Source: Thermoplasmata archaeon
GTDB lineage: Archaea; Thermoplasmatota; Thermoplasmata; Thermoplasmatales; GCA-001856825
Assembly (NCBI GenBank): GCA_021792255.1
Contig: JAJYUZ010000001.1
Span: 248,001-312,000, forward strand
Reading direction: 5' to 3'
Length of the DNA: 64,000 bases
Position numbers and translations under genes: made by a program. Positions 47,401-54,319 of the stretch are shown here, in pieces (position 1 is the first letter of the stretch; the number at the start of each line of letters is the position of its first letter). The notes under the pieces are model-generated. The model did not search any database. It was not told the DNA's origin and worked only from the letters and a program-made list of their open reading frames with translations.

Positions 47401-49290
47401 GGTCGCATTAATCGGACTTCCGACTGTCGTGATCGTAGGAGAGATCGAAATTGCGGATGAAGTTAGTGGCTGTGACGGGTGAAGGACTATTATCTCAGCC
47501 GTCGCAACTATGGCAAGACCATCGTCGCCATCCTCATCGTTGTTTGGGGGGGTATTCCCAACGTGATTATTTACAAAGAGGTAAAGATAATAAATGCCGT
47601 AACTCGATGGAATGTAGGTGAAACTTGCACTTGGCTGCGAAGTAGAATTCACGCTGTTAAATGACCTGAATCCTTGCTGCCAGTGAGGGAAATTTGTCGT
47701 GACGTACCACACGTAGGTATACGGCGAAATTCCTCCAGTCCAGTTTGCATTAAAGTTCAAGATTTCACCGATGTTCGAGTCCACTGTAGTCGGGGTCAGG
47801 GTTACCTGACTCACGGTGGGTTCCGGGTTCTTCTTAGAATCCACCTGTGAGACTGCCATCACATAGGCCGCAGAACTAGTACTGTCGACAAACAAATAAA
47901 CGTAATATCTACCATTATCGGAAGGAACAAAACTGAAAGTCGCAGAGTTCTTGCTCGTGTAATTGTATGAGTTAAATTGCAAAATGTATGGAGTCTGAAT
48001 AGTGTCCTTATGTGTGACCATCCAAACATAGGAGTAGGGTGCTGTTCCCCCCGTCCAGTTGCCAGTGAAGATTATCGGGACTCCCGCTTCCGAGTTAGCG
48101 TTGACCGAACTTGGCGATATCGTAAGAGATGAGACTCCTGGTGTTCCCGGCATTAGTACTATCTGAGCGTACGCAACAAGTGAATCCTGCTGGTAGCTGG
48201 AGCCGGGGCCCGTCGACGGGGTGACATAGAGATATAGGTAGAATATTCCGTACGATCCATACTGGGGATTGAAAGTGAAACTCGTGGAAGTATCTGTAGT
48301 GACGTTGTAGTTGTCAATCTGGTTTTTGTCACCCTTGTAATATAACTTCCACTGATTCTGGTCGGTAGTCACGACCCACGCATAATTATAAACATTAGAG
48401 CTTCCCGTCCAGTTCCCGACAAACGTTATTGGGCGGCCTAGATACATTACGGTAGTCGAAGGGGCTAGTGTCACGTTTTGTAGAGAGTACTGATTGTTCT
48501 TGTCTTTGTGACTCTGAGGTTGTTGTTGGACTGAAATGACCGCGCCAGCGCTGAGCCCACTGCCAGAGGTAGATCCATTAACGGTTAGGCTTATGAGGTA
48601 TGTATTAGGATGGTCAGGAGTAAAGTTGAAGTCTGCCGAGTTTAAAGAGCTAGAGTTGTTATAATAACTGGCGTACACTCTATCGGAAGAGGTCTGAGTC
48701 ACATTCCAAACATAACTGTAGGGAGATTGTCCACCAGACCAGACCGCCTTGAGTTCGAGCGTTTGACCTACATATAAGTTGGAAGATGTGGGAGAGAGAG
48801 TGATAGAAGTAAGAGAGTAACTCTGAGTTACGTTAAACGTACTCCCTGAGCCGTGCGTGTCCATCGAGGTGGAATAATTTCTACCAACGGTAGCAGCAGA
48901 AAAACTAGAGAACTTCTCCAAAAGCGTGTTCGTCTGAGAAGATAAATTTCTTGATCCTAGAGAGGCACCGGAGGATTGACCTGCACCGGAAGAAGAACTG
49001 CTCAAATAACTTCCTGAGGCAGTTGCTGGGGCAGGCCAAGTCTTTACTACCTTCCCATTTTGTACATCCTCGAAATAACTAGAATTCTGACCTCCCACTG
49101 TCGTGGTAACGAGATAAATGTGACCGCCGCTCGAGCCTGACGAAGCTGCAGTGTTAGATGAGTAAAAGGCACTCGAAAATGACGTTGAAAGCATCAAGAA
49201 AACTACTGCTACGGCTATCCCTACCATGAATCCTTTTGCGAACTTTCTGGTTATCAATCGCTTGCATAGTTCAAGAAGGTATAAAAACAT
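35488..49290 (-). CDS. Giant secreted surface protein, 4600 residues
   Basis: A single open frame of 13.8 kb. A signal anchor lies at about 18-42. A first part (about 150-620) has four long Ig-like repeats with YVWxVT strands. A very long array of Ig/PKD-like domains of about 85-95 residues (SGQSxTLTSTVSGGTGTFSW type) runs to about 4140. Then come five ETGLP repeats (about 4148-4545), a membrane helix near 4557-4580 and a basic tail. It is rich in Ser, Thr, Gly and N-glycosylation sites and almost free of Cys. A downstream TTG at 49257 is an alternative start. It is most likely an S-layer-like or adhesion/stalk protein. Long frames on the other strand are shadows. Confidence 0.88.
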   Translation of the reverse strand: MFLYLLELCKRLITRKFAKGFMVGIAVAVVFLMLSTSFSSAFYSSNTAASSGSSGGHIYLVTTTVGGQNSSYFEDVQNGKVVKTWPAPATASGSYLSSSSSGAGQSSGASLGSRNLSSQTNTLLEKFSSFSAATVGRNYSTSMDTHGSGSTFNVTQSYSLTSITLSPTSSNLYVGQTLELKAVWSGGQSPYSYVWNVTQTSSDRVYASYYNNSSSLNSADFNFTPDHPNTYLISLTVNGSTSGSGLSAGAVISVQQQPQSHKDKNNQYSLQNVTLAPSTTVMYLGRPITFVGNWTGSSNVYNYAWVVTTDQNQWKLYYKGDKNQIDNYNVTTDTSTSFTFNPQYGSYGIFYLYLYVTPSTGPGSSYQQDSLVAYAQIVLMPGTPGVSSLTISPSSVNANSEAGVPIIFTGNWTGGTAPYSYVWMVTHKDTIQTPYILQFNSYNYTSKNSATFSFVPSDNGRYYVYLFVDSTSSAAYVMAVSQVDSKKNPEPTVSQVTLTPTTVDSNIGEILNFNANWTGGISPYTYVWYVTTNFPHWQQGFRSFNSVNSTSQPSASFTYIPSSYGIYYLYLFVNNHVGNTPPNNDEDGDDGLAIVATAEIIVLHPSQPLTSSAISISPTITTVGSPINATVESGYGVAPFSYSWAVTTSSGQPAPGDYSTTGNQIVFNTPGTYTVTVTVTDANGVTASLTETVTINSLLSATISVSGLTTLDSGQSATLILTSVGGGITPYKGQWLEEPPLASSFLNLTNQFYISPTDLSAASVSTGILTTTGTWAFEFEITDSTSKVATSAPVTITVNPELSVSLSSPVGTQVGAGSSITFTNITQGGTEPYTYSYSVSPSTGWTQSSNPGNTFTFTSTGNYIVTLSVEDAASSIVSSSLTVTVVSPLTVQVQPQSYSIDPGQVFITLTTTVEYGSGSYTWQWYSGSPGSGVAISGSSGSGATSTYTPTQNGTYYVVFKDSSGQSVTTNGAVVKENQLPIVSLLPSSPTIDTSQSLVLSSSVSGGSGSFSYSWTIGGSQVVVGTATTLSFTEDTAGTYKVWLNVTDTGTSPDYSLSPVSITITVDSSPTVSVSPASATIDLSQSLLLTATVNGGSGLYSYSWTIGGSPSVVGTSSTFSFTESSARTYTVWLNVTDTGTYSPLVVSAKVPIAVNVYPSVSVQPKSATIDSGESITITSTAVDGTGPFSWQWYDSSGKISGASGTGLTASQTFSSADTGVYVVFTDTGTTSGASPTATVASSTVSVVVDGSLSISVQPSSGSIDAGQTITLTSTVSGGTGTFSWSLYTSSNSLINSGTGATASYQFSPTTTTSYYFVFTDTGVTLGATPAATATSNQATITVYTVPTVTVSPSSAIVDTSQSLLLTSSVNGGSGSFSYSWTIGSSSTVLGTKSSYSFTQTTSGTYRVVLTVTDSITSYTFSSTASLTVYVSPSISSQPSSVTIDSGQSITITSTAVGGTGSFSWQWYDSSGKISGASGTGLTASQTFSSADTGVYVVFTDTGTTSGASPAATASSSNVAVTVDNSLTVSTQPSSFTINSGQSVTLTSTVSGGTGTFSWSLYTSLNTRVASGTGATASYQLSPATTTSYYFVFTDTGVSSGATPIATAKSNSATVTVNSAPTVTVTPSSAVIDAGQSVALVSTVSGGSGSFAYSWSINGSSTVVGQSPSYTFSLATPDTYKVWLNVTDTGTTPNYAFSPVSVTITVESALSISSQPTSATIDSGQSISPTSTVSGGTGKYSWQWYDSSGPITGDSGTGSVATATFSSGDTGIYVVFTDTGTSSVATPSSMVKSSVVTVTLDSALSISVQPLSGTIDSGQSITLTSTVTGGTGTYSWSLYTSSNFLVASGTGSKASYLLSPTTTTSYYFVFTDTGVTSGATPVSTLSSSNAPVSVNPPLSPSVSPSSATLTLGQSQTFTSTTSGGSGKYTYAWTISGSTTVVSTTNAYTFSESSTGSYKIWLNVTDVGTTPPYTLSVSVTVQVNPGTLSVTFVTNTPSSGSGSLDVGQSLSLSVTPTISGGVLPYSYQWYLNGTSGGSKIGLSGPATSGTAISHFFAPVGKGTYLFYLQITSSDGQSSTTGAITVTVFAAPSISSQPSSVTIDSGQSITITSTAVGGTGSFSWQWYDSSGKISGASGTGLTASQTFSSADTGVYVVFTDTGTTSGASPSLTATSSKASVTLDSAITISVQPKSTSINSGQSVTLTSTVSGGTGTFSWSLFTSSNSVVASGTGATASYQLSPATTTSYYFVFIDTGVSSGAFPVASATSTSATITVTLAPTVSVSPSSAVLDTGQSVTLASSTSGGTGQFSYFWSIGGSSKVVGTGSTYKFYGTTAGPFVVWLNVTDVGTTPNYQLSPAEVSITVDSVPTVTISPSISSIDSGQSITLTSSVSGGTAQFIYSWSVNGNPMNIVNTATSVSFSEATSGTYVVWLNVTDTGTYSAFVFSTTARVTVYAAPAISVQPTSSTIDSGQSVTLTSTVSGGTGTFSWSLFTSSNSVVASGAGATASYQLSPTTTTSYYFVFTDTGVTLGATPAATATSNQATITVNTQPTVTITPSSSQIDVGQTISLTSSISGGSGSFSYSWSIGGSSAIVGKEKSYSFAGSSARAYKIYLNVTDNSTQYVFSTTVSVVVDPSLSVSVQPTSTIVDAGQSVTLSSTVNGGTGTFSWSLYTSSNSLVTSGTGKVASYAFNPQSNGSYYFVFTDAGVTSGASPLSTAKSNSASVVVNSDPKVTVLSTTVGSGSSATLTATASGGTGVGYAFKWYSNSALTNLLYSGNPFKTPALTSTTTYYVTVVDSTGTVSSTTSVTVTVVSSLTSSSLTVTPATTDVGFAISVTVSSGAGVPPYSYSWTVTLYPSGSASGYYSTSGNKVTFTKAGIYSVTATVKDSAGETASITKTITVNTLPSVTITPSSATIDVGASVTFSNSSTGGTAPTTYGWGYPSGSGITHVGNLFNFTNTGNFTIKLYVNDSLGASGFAVATISVNSQPIIVYSSLNVTISAAATMDSGTSTNISITSITGTGPYTAQLKAEAPGSTTFSVIATTTQFSTFPEKVGTGSLTTIGEWHFVVVATEVDNTGITGTSSPITVNVVNALTSSALSISPTNPDIGSPVSVSVQSGYGTLPFVYLWTVTLSGGGSASGDYTSSGNQITFNTGGAYSVTVKVVDEDGLSASISAIITVNAPLSITISAVTPTTVDNGQTVTFSNSVSGGTGTYTVGYSVSSLGGGIKFGAYSISGNTITFSLAGQYDVSSVVTDSLGDTVTSTNSITVTVNALPTVSISPSSTTIDTGNSVTFTNTTVNGTQPYTYIWSYPSGQGITQAGNTFTFADTGNFTITLTVVDSVGVVASSSALITVNPSPIIVLQPGSSSGVQSATNSSQYGSGLQPLIQEQKKTFGGSSDPTITLDQGTPWVVTVQSGTGTPPFTFSWIVNYSSNNTPAKDYTLGSSNSNYVDNVLTFTGTGNYFVFIKVEDKYGATSTETVGIDVSSPLVVNFTIQATASSLDVGNSTSLSSTLKIKGGTPSYSYQWYRNGTSSGDKISGTNASGRFNNSTLSLLQTPTVPGNYTYYLVITDSAYSPASNSTLLLVTVNRLPTTSSIVISPTSTVIDGLINATVKPGYGTAPFNYTWTVAPENGSSSPVTYYGHQIGLSQSGNYTLSLKLRDSDGRVAYNNTTVKIYSSSLVIVRITSPSSVPTIDAGQSQSITGSFGGGSGSYEYQWVLQNSSTPSAPNTGYTSGASPQSYTFTSSTSGTFYVFLYVKDTIVGDTGDVYQEVKVNGDIAQSSISISPATTSVGSPVVASVESGYGTPPFSYSWTVTLSNGGSATGDYNTSGNQVTFSKSGNYIVKVAVSDSYSSATSTSYNVAVSAIISLTASISSYPSAGVTAIDVNHAQVFQATVLGGTGSYSYSWGIGGVSGIVGNSSTYSLNVSTPGLYKIWFNVTEGNSSAKASPLTIIVNPLPKASFGVTGTIQTDVGQSINGNVVGGTPPYRYSWLVGMYPSGGSAAGDYTISGTAITFSARGNYTVEFIATDADGATASVTVTFVVNSQLSGSLSLTNPLSSVIDRGNSSLLNVSISGGSGAFSYQWYVQLPGTTSFQVVAGAVNSTYRFVTSSATLPGIYLFYVNVTDINTDPAYVHSNIISVTVLTKLIYGVTFSETGLPLGTKWFVNITNGNTYSSVSNNINFLEPNGTYSYSISTGNKTYKLSSQSVSSFSFTVSGSTVSQSLVFLPVVYWVTFSESGLRTGTEWFVNLSNGQSYSSTFSVITFTLSNGTFSYTLATANKQYKPVVFSSLFTVAGSPTSDSVQFSLLSYNVSFSQSGLPLGTMWFVNLSSGQTYNSTGGSLEFVQPNGTYSYIIETSNKIYFSYGGTFTVSGAPTFERITFSPFLYNISFPETGLPSGMKWNVTLVSTSGNVTRSSTGSIFFNEVNGTYNFTIGGLAGYKTQDYQITVVVNGSNFKNTITWTAVTYPVTVIETGLAAGATWSVTVTTITQSGQENVQTINSTTDSITFYVTNGSYSYVVTLPQGYQGTPVRGSITVVGDAVTTSLKVTPLPNYLLISIIIAAIAVIVAVLVFYIMVSRKSLFKREGSPLKIKKVKGNK
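42797..43031 (-). repeat. DNA repeat copy A (235 bases) inside the giant gene
   Basis: Identical to 44768-45002 except for one base (GCCGTA here, GCTGTA there). The copies are 1971 bases, or exactly 657 codons, apart. It codes for one Ig-like domain with the TASQTFSSADTGVYVVFTDT segment. A third, partial copy occurs at about 45609-45731. Confidence 0.9.
44768..45002 (-). repeat. DNA repeat copy B (235 bases) inside the giant gene
   Basis: Partner of 42797-43031. Other stretches keep the same 1971-base spacing (42551 and 44522 onward), so this is part of a larger duplicated block. In addition, 41663-41768 equals 45272-45377 over 106 bases, 3609 bases apart, also in frame. Confidence 0.9.
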
Positions 49291-49623
49291 TTATATTGAA
49301 TAAGGGAGATGTAAGTGTACTTAAATTTGTGTTTGAGCTCGTATTAGACGGGCTCTCTGGAATGAAGTGAATTATGCTTATTTAATAGCATTATTGACAA
49401 ACTGAAATTCCGTTCTAACTATCAAACTTTTTTTGGAAAAAATCAAATCGATTAGTGGAGCTTATTCGACAAAAGATGTACTGCAAGTAAAACTATTGTC
49501 AGTAATTGCTGTGCGCGGTGGACCGCTTCCTATCAGATTTGTAGACTCTGGAGAGAGTATATCTGCCAACCGGTTCTAACGTCTCTTGGCCAAACTTAAA
49601 TATTATACATGCTATCTACGAGC
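49291..49623. promoter_or_regulatory. Divergent promoter region between two giant surface genes
   Basis: This AT-rich spacer holds no gene. On the plus side the box TTAAATAT at 49596-49603 lies about 25 bases before GTG 49624. It sits just before the in-frame ATG 49609. On the minus side, AT-rich blocks at 49291-49297 and 49321-49329 are candidates for the 4600-residue gene. Confidence 0.45.
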
Positions 49624-52600
49624 GTGAAATCTAGAAAATTCACAATAGCCACACTAGTACTAATCATTTTGACATCTCTAATTCTAAGTTCGTCCTCGAA
49701 CGTCATAGGATCCGCAAATGAAGGAGGAGTGACCCGTCAGGCGCCTATTTCCTCTTCATCGATGGCAACTGGTCCTTATGCCGGTCAGTCGGTAATTTCT
49801 AACGCCACTTCTATATACAAGGAAAGCACCTCTAATGCTAAAAACTACCTTCCCTCTTTTAATTCTTCGGGAGTACCGATTGGCTCCTTTAACGTACGGA
49901 ACAGTTCTGCGACGCTTTATTCAGTCAGCTTCGAGGTCACTAACAAGGCAAGTGGAGTGGACTGGAGCGTCTACGTCTACACCAATCTTTCGCTAGCCAT
50001 ACCGGATCTTCCTCTCTACAATTCACTGAATCACGAAAGTTATGGCTTGGTATTCTCGGGCTCTAGCTCTTCTTCCACCATCACCGGATCAATATCTTCC
50101 GGAACTTACTATTACTATACTGGTCCCACTTCCACCCTTACTGGTCCTTATGAAATGACAGTATCTGGAACGCAATTGGTGACTGTTACCTTCCCTGCGT
50201 TTTATACGGCCTCTTTCACCGAGACCGGATTAAATGTCGGTACATCGTGGAGCGTGTACGGAACTGCAACCCTTCCGAACGACAGGATGACTATTCTTTC
50301 GGAGACAGCTGCAACCTCGACGATCTCCGTGTCGGTCCCAAATGGGTATTACAGTTTTGCATATGGAGTAAGTTCTACTGTAATAGAGTCTTATCCGTTT
50401 CTTATTTCAGGATCCAACATCACTAGACAGATTTCCATGCCATCATTTTATGAAATAACATTCCGGGAATCTGGATTGACTGCAGGAATTCAATGGCAGA
50501 TATCTGGGCAGTCCCTGACACCCAATCAGTATTCCCTCAACGACTTCTTCACCGTCACCTCGACCTCAAATTCCACTACAGCCCAAGTACCGAATGGTGT
50601 GTACTTCTACGAACCATCTACGGGACAGACCACAATGTCAACCTCATCTTCCATTTACGTCGAAGGAGGTAGCCAGACAATCTCGGTAGTCTTTCCTGCA
50701 ATGTACGCCGTTGTCTTTAATGGTATAGGCTATAGGTCGGGTATTGACTGGCAGGTTTCAGCATATTCTACGGACGGTAAGTTTTCATCCACGAATTATA
50801 GCACCTCTCCGACTTTGAAGCTCGAGCTACCGAATGGCGATTACACTTATACGGCAGGAGAAGGGGGATCCAACCTCCTCAGTGGCACATTTAATGTGTC
50901 CTCGTCCAACTATTCATCTAAAATCACTTTCCCTCAAACGTACCTGTTGAATTTCTCGGAGACTAATCTAGCTAGTGGAATGGGCTGGGGAGTGACTGTC
51001 TACGGGGCCAATCACACAACCGTCTTCTCAAACACCACGCTAGGCACCCACATTTCCATTTATCTCCCGACTGGAAAATACGACTATTCAGTTTCGGAAA
51101 GTCCTTTTGCTACTGTCCTGTACCAACAGGACCAGTCGGTATATTCATCGTCCTCTTTTTCGATTGGAAACTACCAGCTGAATCTCTCAGTAGCATTCCC
51201 TAGACTCGTATCTGTCACGTTTACAGAATCCAACTTAAGAACTGGAATTGCCTGGGGACTGGGTGTATACTCATCCGCCTCCCCCACAAAATTCTCAGAG
51301 ATCTTTTACAACACATCTTCTGTCTATGACAGCGTGGACCTATACCTCATCAACGGGACATTTCATTATTCTGTTGAAGAGGCGGGTGCTTACATCTATC
51401 CTTCGACATCCACATTCAACGTTTCTGGATCTCAACTGTCCGAGGTATATCACTTCCCGTCCCTCTTTTTAACGTCATTTTCTATAACTGGGCTGAAGGC
51501 CTCTACCACCTGGTCTTTAATAGTAGACGAGTCGAATTATTCTGTCATTTACTTTAATTCTTCAGCGTCTTCATTCATGCAAGCATATCTCCCAAATGGG
51601 TCCTATAACTACTCTGTCACTACTACGTCCCATCTTTCGACCAGTTCATCATTCTCAGTTTCCGGTACCGGACTTACCGTTCCTGTGACTATTACCTCAA
51701 CTTACTCAATCACATTTACCGAAACTGGACTACCGTCAGGCACTCTCTGGTACTTGTCTGTAAATGGAGTCTACAGCTTCTCCTCAAACGACACGATCCA
51801 AATAGTCGAACCAAACGGAACGTACAAATATTCCATCATCAGTTCAAGTTACACCGCATCACCCAGCAATGGAACCCTCGTAATTGCAGGAAAGGCTATC
51901 TCGATTACCATCACGTTCAACCAGACCGAAGCCACGTACTCCGTCACTTTTTCAGAAACGGGACTCGCAAATGGAACTGTCTGGTCCGTGACAATTTCGA
52001 ATTCAACGGAGAGTTCGGTACATAGCTCAATAACGTTACAAGAACCAAATGGGACATATACGTACGAAATAAACGCAAGTGGATTTACTCCTTCCCCCTC
52101 TGCCGGTCTGATCTCGGTTAATGGAGCTGGCCAGACCATTTCGGTAGCGTTCGCACCCACTAAACCTGTCCCCAAGTACAACGTTACCTTCTCAGAGACA
52201 GGACTGTCCATCAATACTTTGTGGACTGTCTCACTGACAAATTCGACCAATGCAGGGAAGGTCATTGACGTGATTAGCACTGTTAAGGGAAATATCGATG
52301 TGTACGGAATAACCTATGATAGTTCCAACAGGTACCTGTATGTCTCGGGTGTTGCACAGAATTCTACTTCCGCTTCCAATTATCCTGGGGTGGTCCTAGT
52401 GATAAGCCCCATCACCAACACCGTGATCAATACGATTTCCGTGGGCTCACTTCCAGAATCCAGCGTGTACGATCCATACAACGGTTACTTGTACGTTGCA
52501 AACGCACTATCCAATAACGTATCTGTGATTAACACGGTGACTCAATCTGTAATCGCAACTACACCGGTAGGCAATCAGCCAGTCGGAATTGCGTACTCGT

Positions 52601-54180
52601 CCATGAACCACGACGTTTACGTCGCAAATGGGGCTTCGGGCACTGTCTCAGTGATAAGCAGCGCGTCTAATGTGGTCCTTTCGACGATTGTCCTTGGTTC
52701 ATCCGGACAGACACTTGCTGGAGCAGTGTTTGATCCTTCAAACGGGAACCTGTACATAGGTGGATTTAACAATGTCTCGAAGACAGATAGCGTCTTCGTG
52801 ATAAACACCCTCACAAACGTTGTGGTGTCGGAAATAAATGGTGCCGCCTACTTTGGTACTTACGATTCCTTTAACGGGTACATATATTTCACCGACAATT
52901 CCCTTAATTCTGTTCTTGTAGTCGACGGCTCGACCAACCAGGTTGTTACTACTATAGATCTCCCGTCCCATTCATCACCCATAGGGCTGACGTACGATTC
53001 CTTCGATCACAACATTTACGTCGCTGAACAAAACTCGAGCTCGCTGGCAGTCATAAGTTCACTTACCAATACGGTGATTGCGAACCTGGATGTCACGGGA
53101 TCTCCGCTCTTTCCTACGTACGTTCCCTCAAATCACGACATTTACGTTTCGAACCATTTGGTGGGCGGAATTCAAGAAGTCTCTTCTTATGGTGGACAAA
53201 GCTCAGTACAGTCATCGACGCTCGACACAGTACAGTTTTCAGAGCCAAATGGCACCTACTCTTTCAGCATCGGGAGCATCAACGGCTATACCGTGAATCC
53301 CCAGTCTGGATTCCTGACCATTAAGGGCTCCGCGGTCGATGAAAGTGTTGCATTTTCCGTGGTAATCGGGTACGAGGTAACTTTCTCTCAGATCGGACTC
53401 CGAGCTGGTGTATCGTGGTCCGTGACCCTGGGTGCGAGTACTCAAAAATCCACCTCGCCTAGCGTGACTTTCACTGAAACAAACGGTACCTATTCGTTCG
53501 AGATAGCCAACGTTTCTGGCTACGTAGTTTCCCCAACTGCCGGGGTAATAACCGTGAGCGGCTCCTCGATCACAAAGACCATTACCTTTTCTGAAGTGTT
53601 CACGGTAAACTTCATTGAGTCTAATCTGCCCGTTGGAGCAACGTGGACCGTGACTCTAGCTGGAGTAGCCAAGTCCTCTGGAACAAACACGATAACCTTT
53701 GGGGAACTCAACGGATCGTATACTTACTCGGTAAACTCTTCAAATAACTATACGGCGTCTCCCTCGTCGGGTACTATTATCGTCAATGGTGCCACGTTGA
53801 ACCAGACTGTTCAATTCTCTCCCGTCCAGATCCCGCTGTTCCTCACAGGCACCATCAGCCCGGCCAATGCCACCCTGTACATCAACGGTCAACGGGTTTC
53901 CACAATAAATGGAACGTTCAACGTCTCGATTAATCCCGGGAGCTATGATATAAAGGTCGTTTTAAGTGGATACGTTACATACTATCGCAACGTTACCGTG
54001 ACTTCTAATCAGACCAATGTATCTGCCCTTACCATCACTCTTACCAAGGTAACTCCGCCATCCCCACTGTCAACCACCGAAATCGTCATCATAGCCGTCG
54101 TGGCAATAGCGATAGTTGCAGCCGTCTCGATGTCAATAGTCAGGTCACGTAAGAGAACTGAATCGAAGCGCAAAGAGTGA
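49624..54180 (+). CDS. Surface protein with twelve ETGLP-type repeats and an inserted seven-bladed propeller
   Basis: About 1518 residues from GTG 49624 (ATG 49609 would lie upstream of the expected mRNA start). KSRKFTIATLVLIILTS is the signal peptide. Twelve repeats of about 80 residues follow, of the 'SFTETGLxxGxxWSVxxxG...NGTYSF' type. The tenth is split after LWTVSLTN by a YVTN-type beta-propeller (DNA about 52261-53190) of seven blades with YDSSNRYLYVSG-like and VVLVISPITNTVI-like strands. The repeat then resumes at VQFSEPNGTYSF. A PEGA domain near the end (LYINGQRV, SINPGSYDIKV), a membrane helix and a basic RSRKRTESKRKE tail complete it. It is probably a coat or adhesion protein. Confidence 0.86.
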   Translation: MKSRKFTIATLVLIILTSLILSSSSNVIGSANEGGVTRQAPISSSSMATGPYAGQSVISNATSIYKESTSNAKNYLPSFNSSGVPIGSFNVRNSSATLYSVSFEVTNKASGVDWSVYVYTNLSLAIPDLPLYNSLNHESYGLVFSGSSSSSTITGSISSGTYYYYTGPTSTLTGPYEMTVSGTQLVTVTFPAFYTASFTETGLNVGTSWSVYGTATLPNDRMTILSETAATSTISVSVPNGYYSFAYGVSSTVIESYPFLISGSNITRQISMPSFYEITFRESGLTAGIQWQISGQSLTPNQYSLNDFFTVTSTSNSTTAQVPNGVYFYEPSTGQTTMSTSSSIYVEGGSQTISVVFPAMYAVVFNGIGYRSGIDWQVSAYSTDGKFSSTNYSTSPTLKLELPNGDYTYTAGEGGSNLLSGTFNVSSSNYSSKITFPQTYLLNFSETNLASGMGWGVTVYGANHTTVFSNTTLGTHISIYLPTGKYDYSVSESPFATVLYQQDQSVYSSSSFSIGNYQLNLSVAFPRLVSVTFTESNLRTGIAWGLGVYSSASPTKFSEIFYNTSSVYDSVDLYLINGTFHYSVEEAGAYIYPSTSTFNVSGSQLSEVYHFPSLFLTSFSITGLKASTTWSLIVDESNYSVIYFNSSASSFMQAYLPNGSYNYSVTTTSHLSTSSSFSVSGTGLTVPVTITSTYSITFTETGLPSGTLWYLSVNGVYSFSSNDTIQIVEPNGTYKYSIISSSYTASPSNGTLVIAGKAISITITFNQTEATYSVTFSETGLANGTVWSVTISNSTESSVHSSITLQEPNGTYTYEINASGFTPSPSAGLISVNGAGQTISVAFAPTKPVPKYNVTFSETGLSINTLWTVSLTNSTNAGKVIDVISTVKGNIDVYGITYDSSNRYLYVSGVAQNSTSASNYPGVVLVISPITNTVINTISVGSLPESSVYDPYNGYLYVANALSNNVSVINTVTQSVIATTPVGNQPVGIAYSSMNHDVYVANGASGTVSVISSASNVVLSTIVLGSSGQTLAGAVFDPSNGNLYIGGFNNVSKTDSVFVINTLTNVVVSEINGAAYFGTYDSFNGYIYFTDNSLNSVLVVDGSTNQVVTTIDLPSHSSPIGLTYDSFDHNIYVAEQNSSSLAVISSLTNTVIANLDVTGSPLFPTYVPSNHDIYVSNHLVGGIQEVSSYGGQSSVQSSTLDTVQFSEPNGTYSFSIGSINGYTVNPQSGFLTIKGSAVDESVAFSVVIGYEVTFSQIGLRAGVSWSVTLGASTQKSTSPSVTFTETNGTYSFEIANVSGYVVSPTAGVITVSGSSITKTITFSEVFTVNFIESNLPVGATWTVTLAGVAKSSGTNTITFGELNGSYTYSVNSSNNYTASPSSGTIIVNGATLNQTVQFSPVQIPLFLTGTISPANATLYINGQRVSTINGTFNVSINPGSYDIKVVLSGYVTYYRNVTVTSNQTNVSALTITLTKVTPPSPLSTTEIVIIAVVAIAIVAAVSMSIVRSRKRTESKRKE

Positions 54181-54319
54181 GGACCAAAACCTTTTTCCTT
54201 TCATTTTTCTTTTTTCCTCGACTTCTCTTGCGGTCGGTATCTCCAGTCTATAGCATCATTAGTTCTAGAGTTAGGGGAGTACCTGTAATTGTTTATATCG
54301 TTGTCCGACTTACGTCTTT

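Noticed and set aside
35630..47664. Many open frames of 60-130 codons on both strands within the 4600-residue gene
   Set aside because: They are shadows of one long, Ser/Thr/Gly-rich repetitive gene, whose codon use leaves few stops in other frames. Their products show only low-complexity translations of the repeats.
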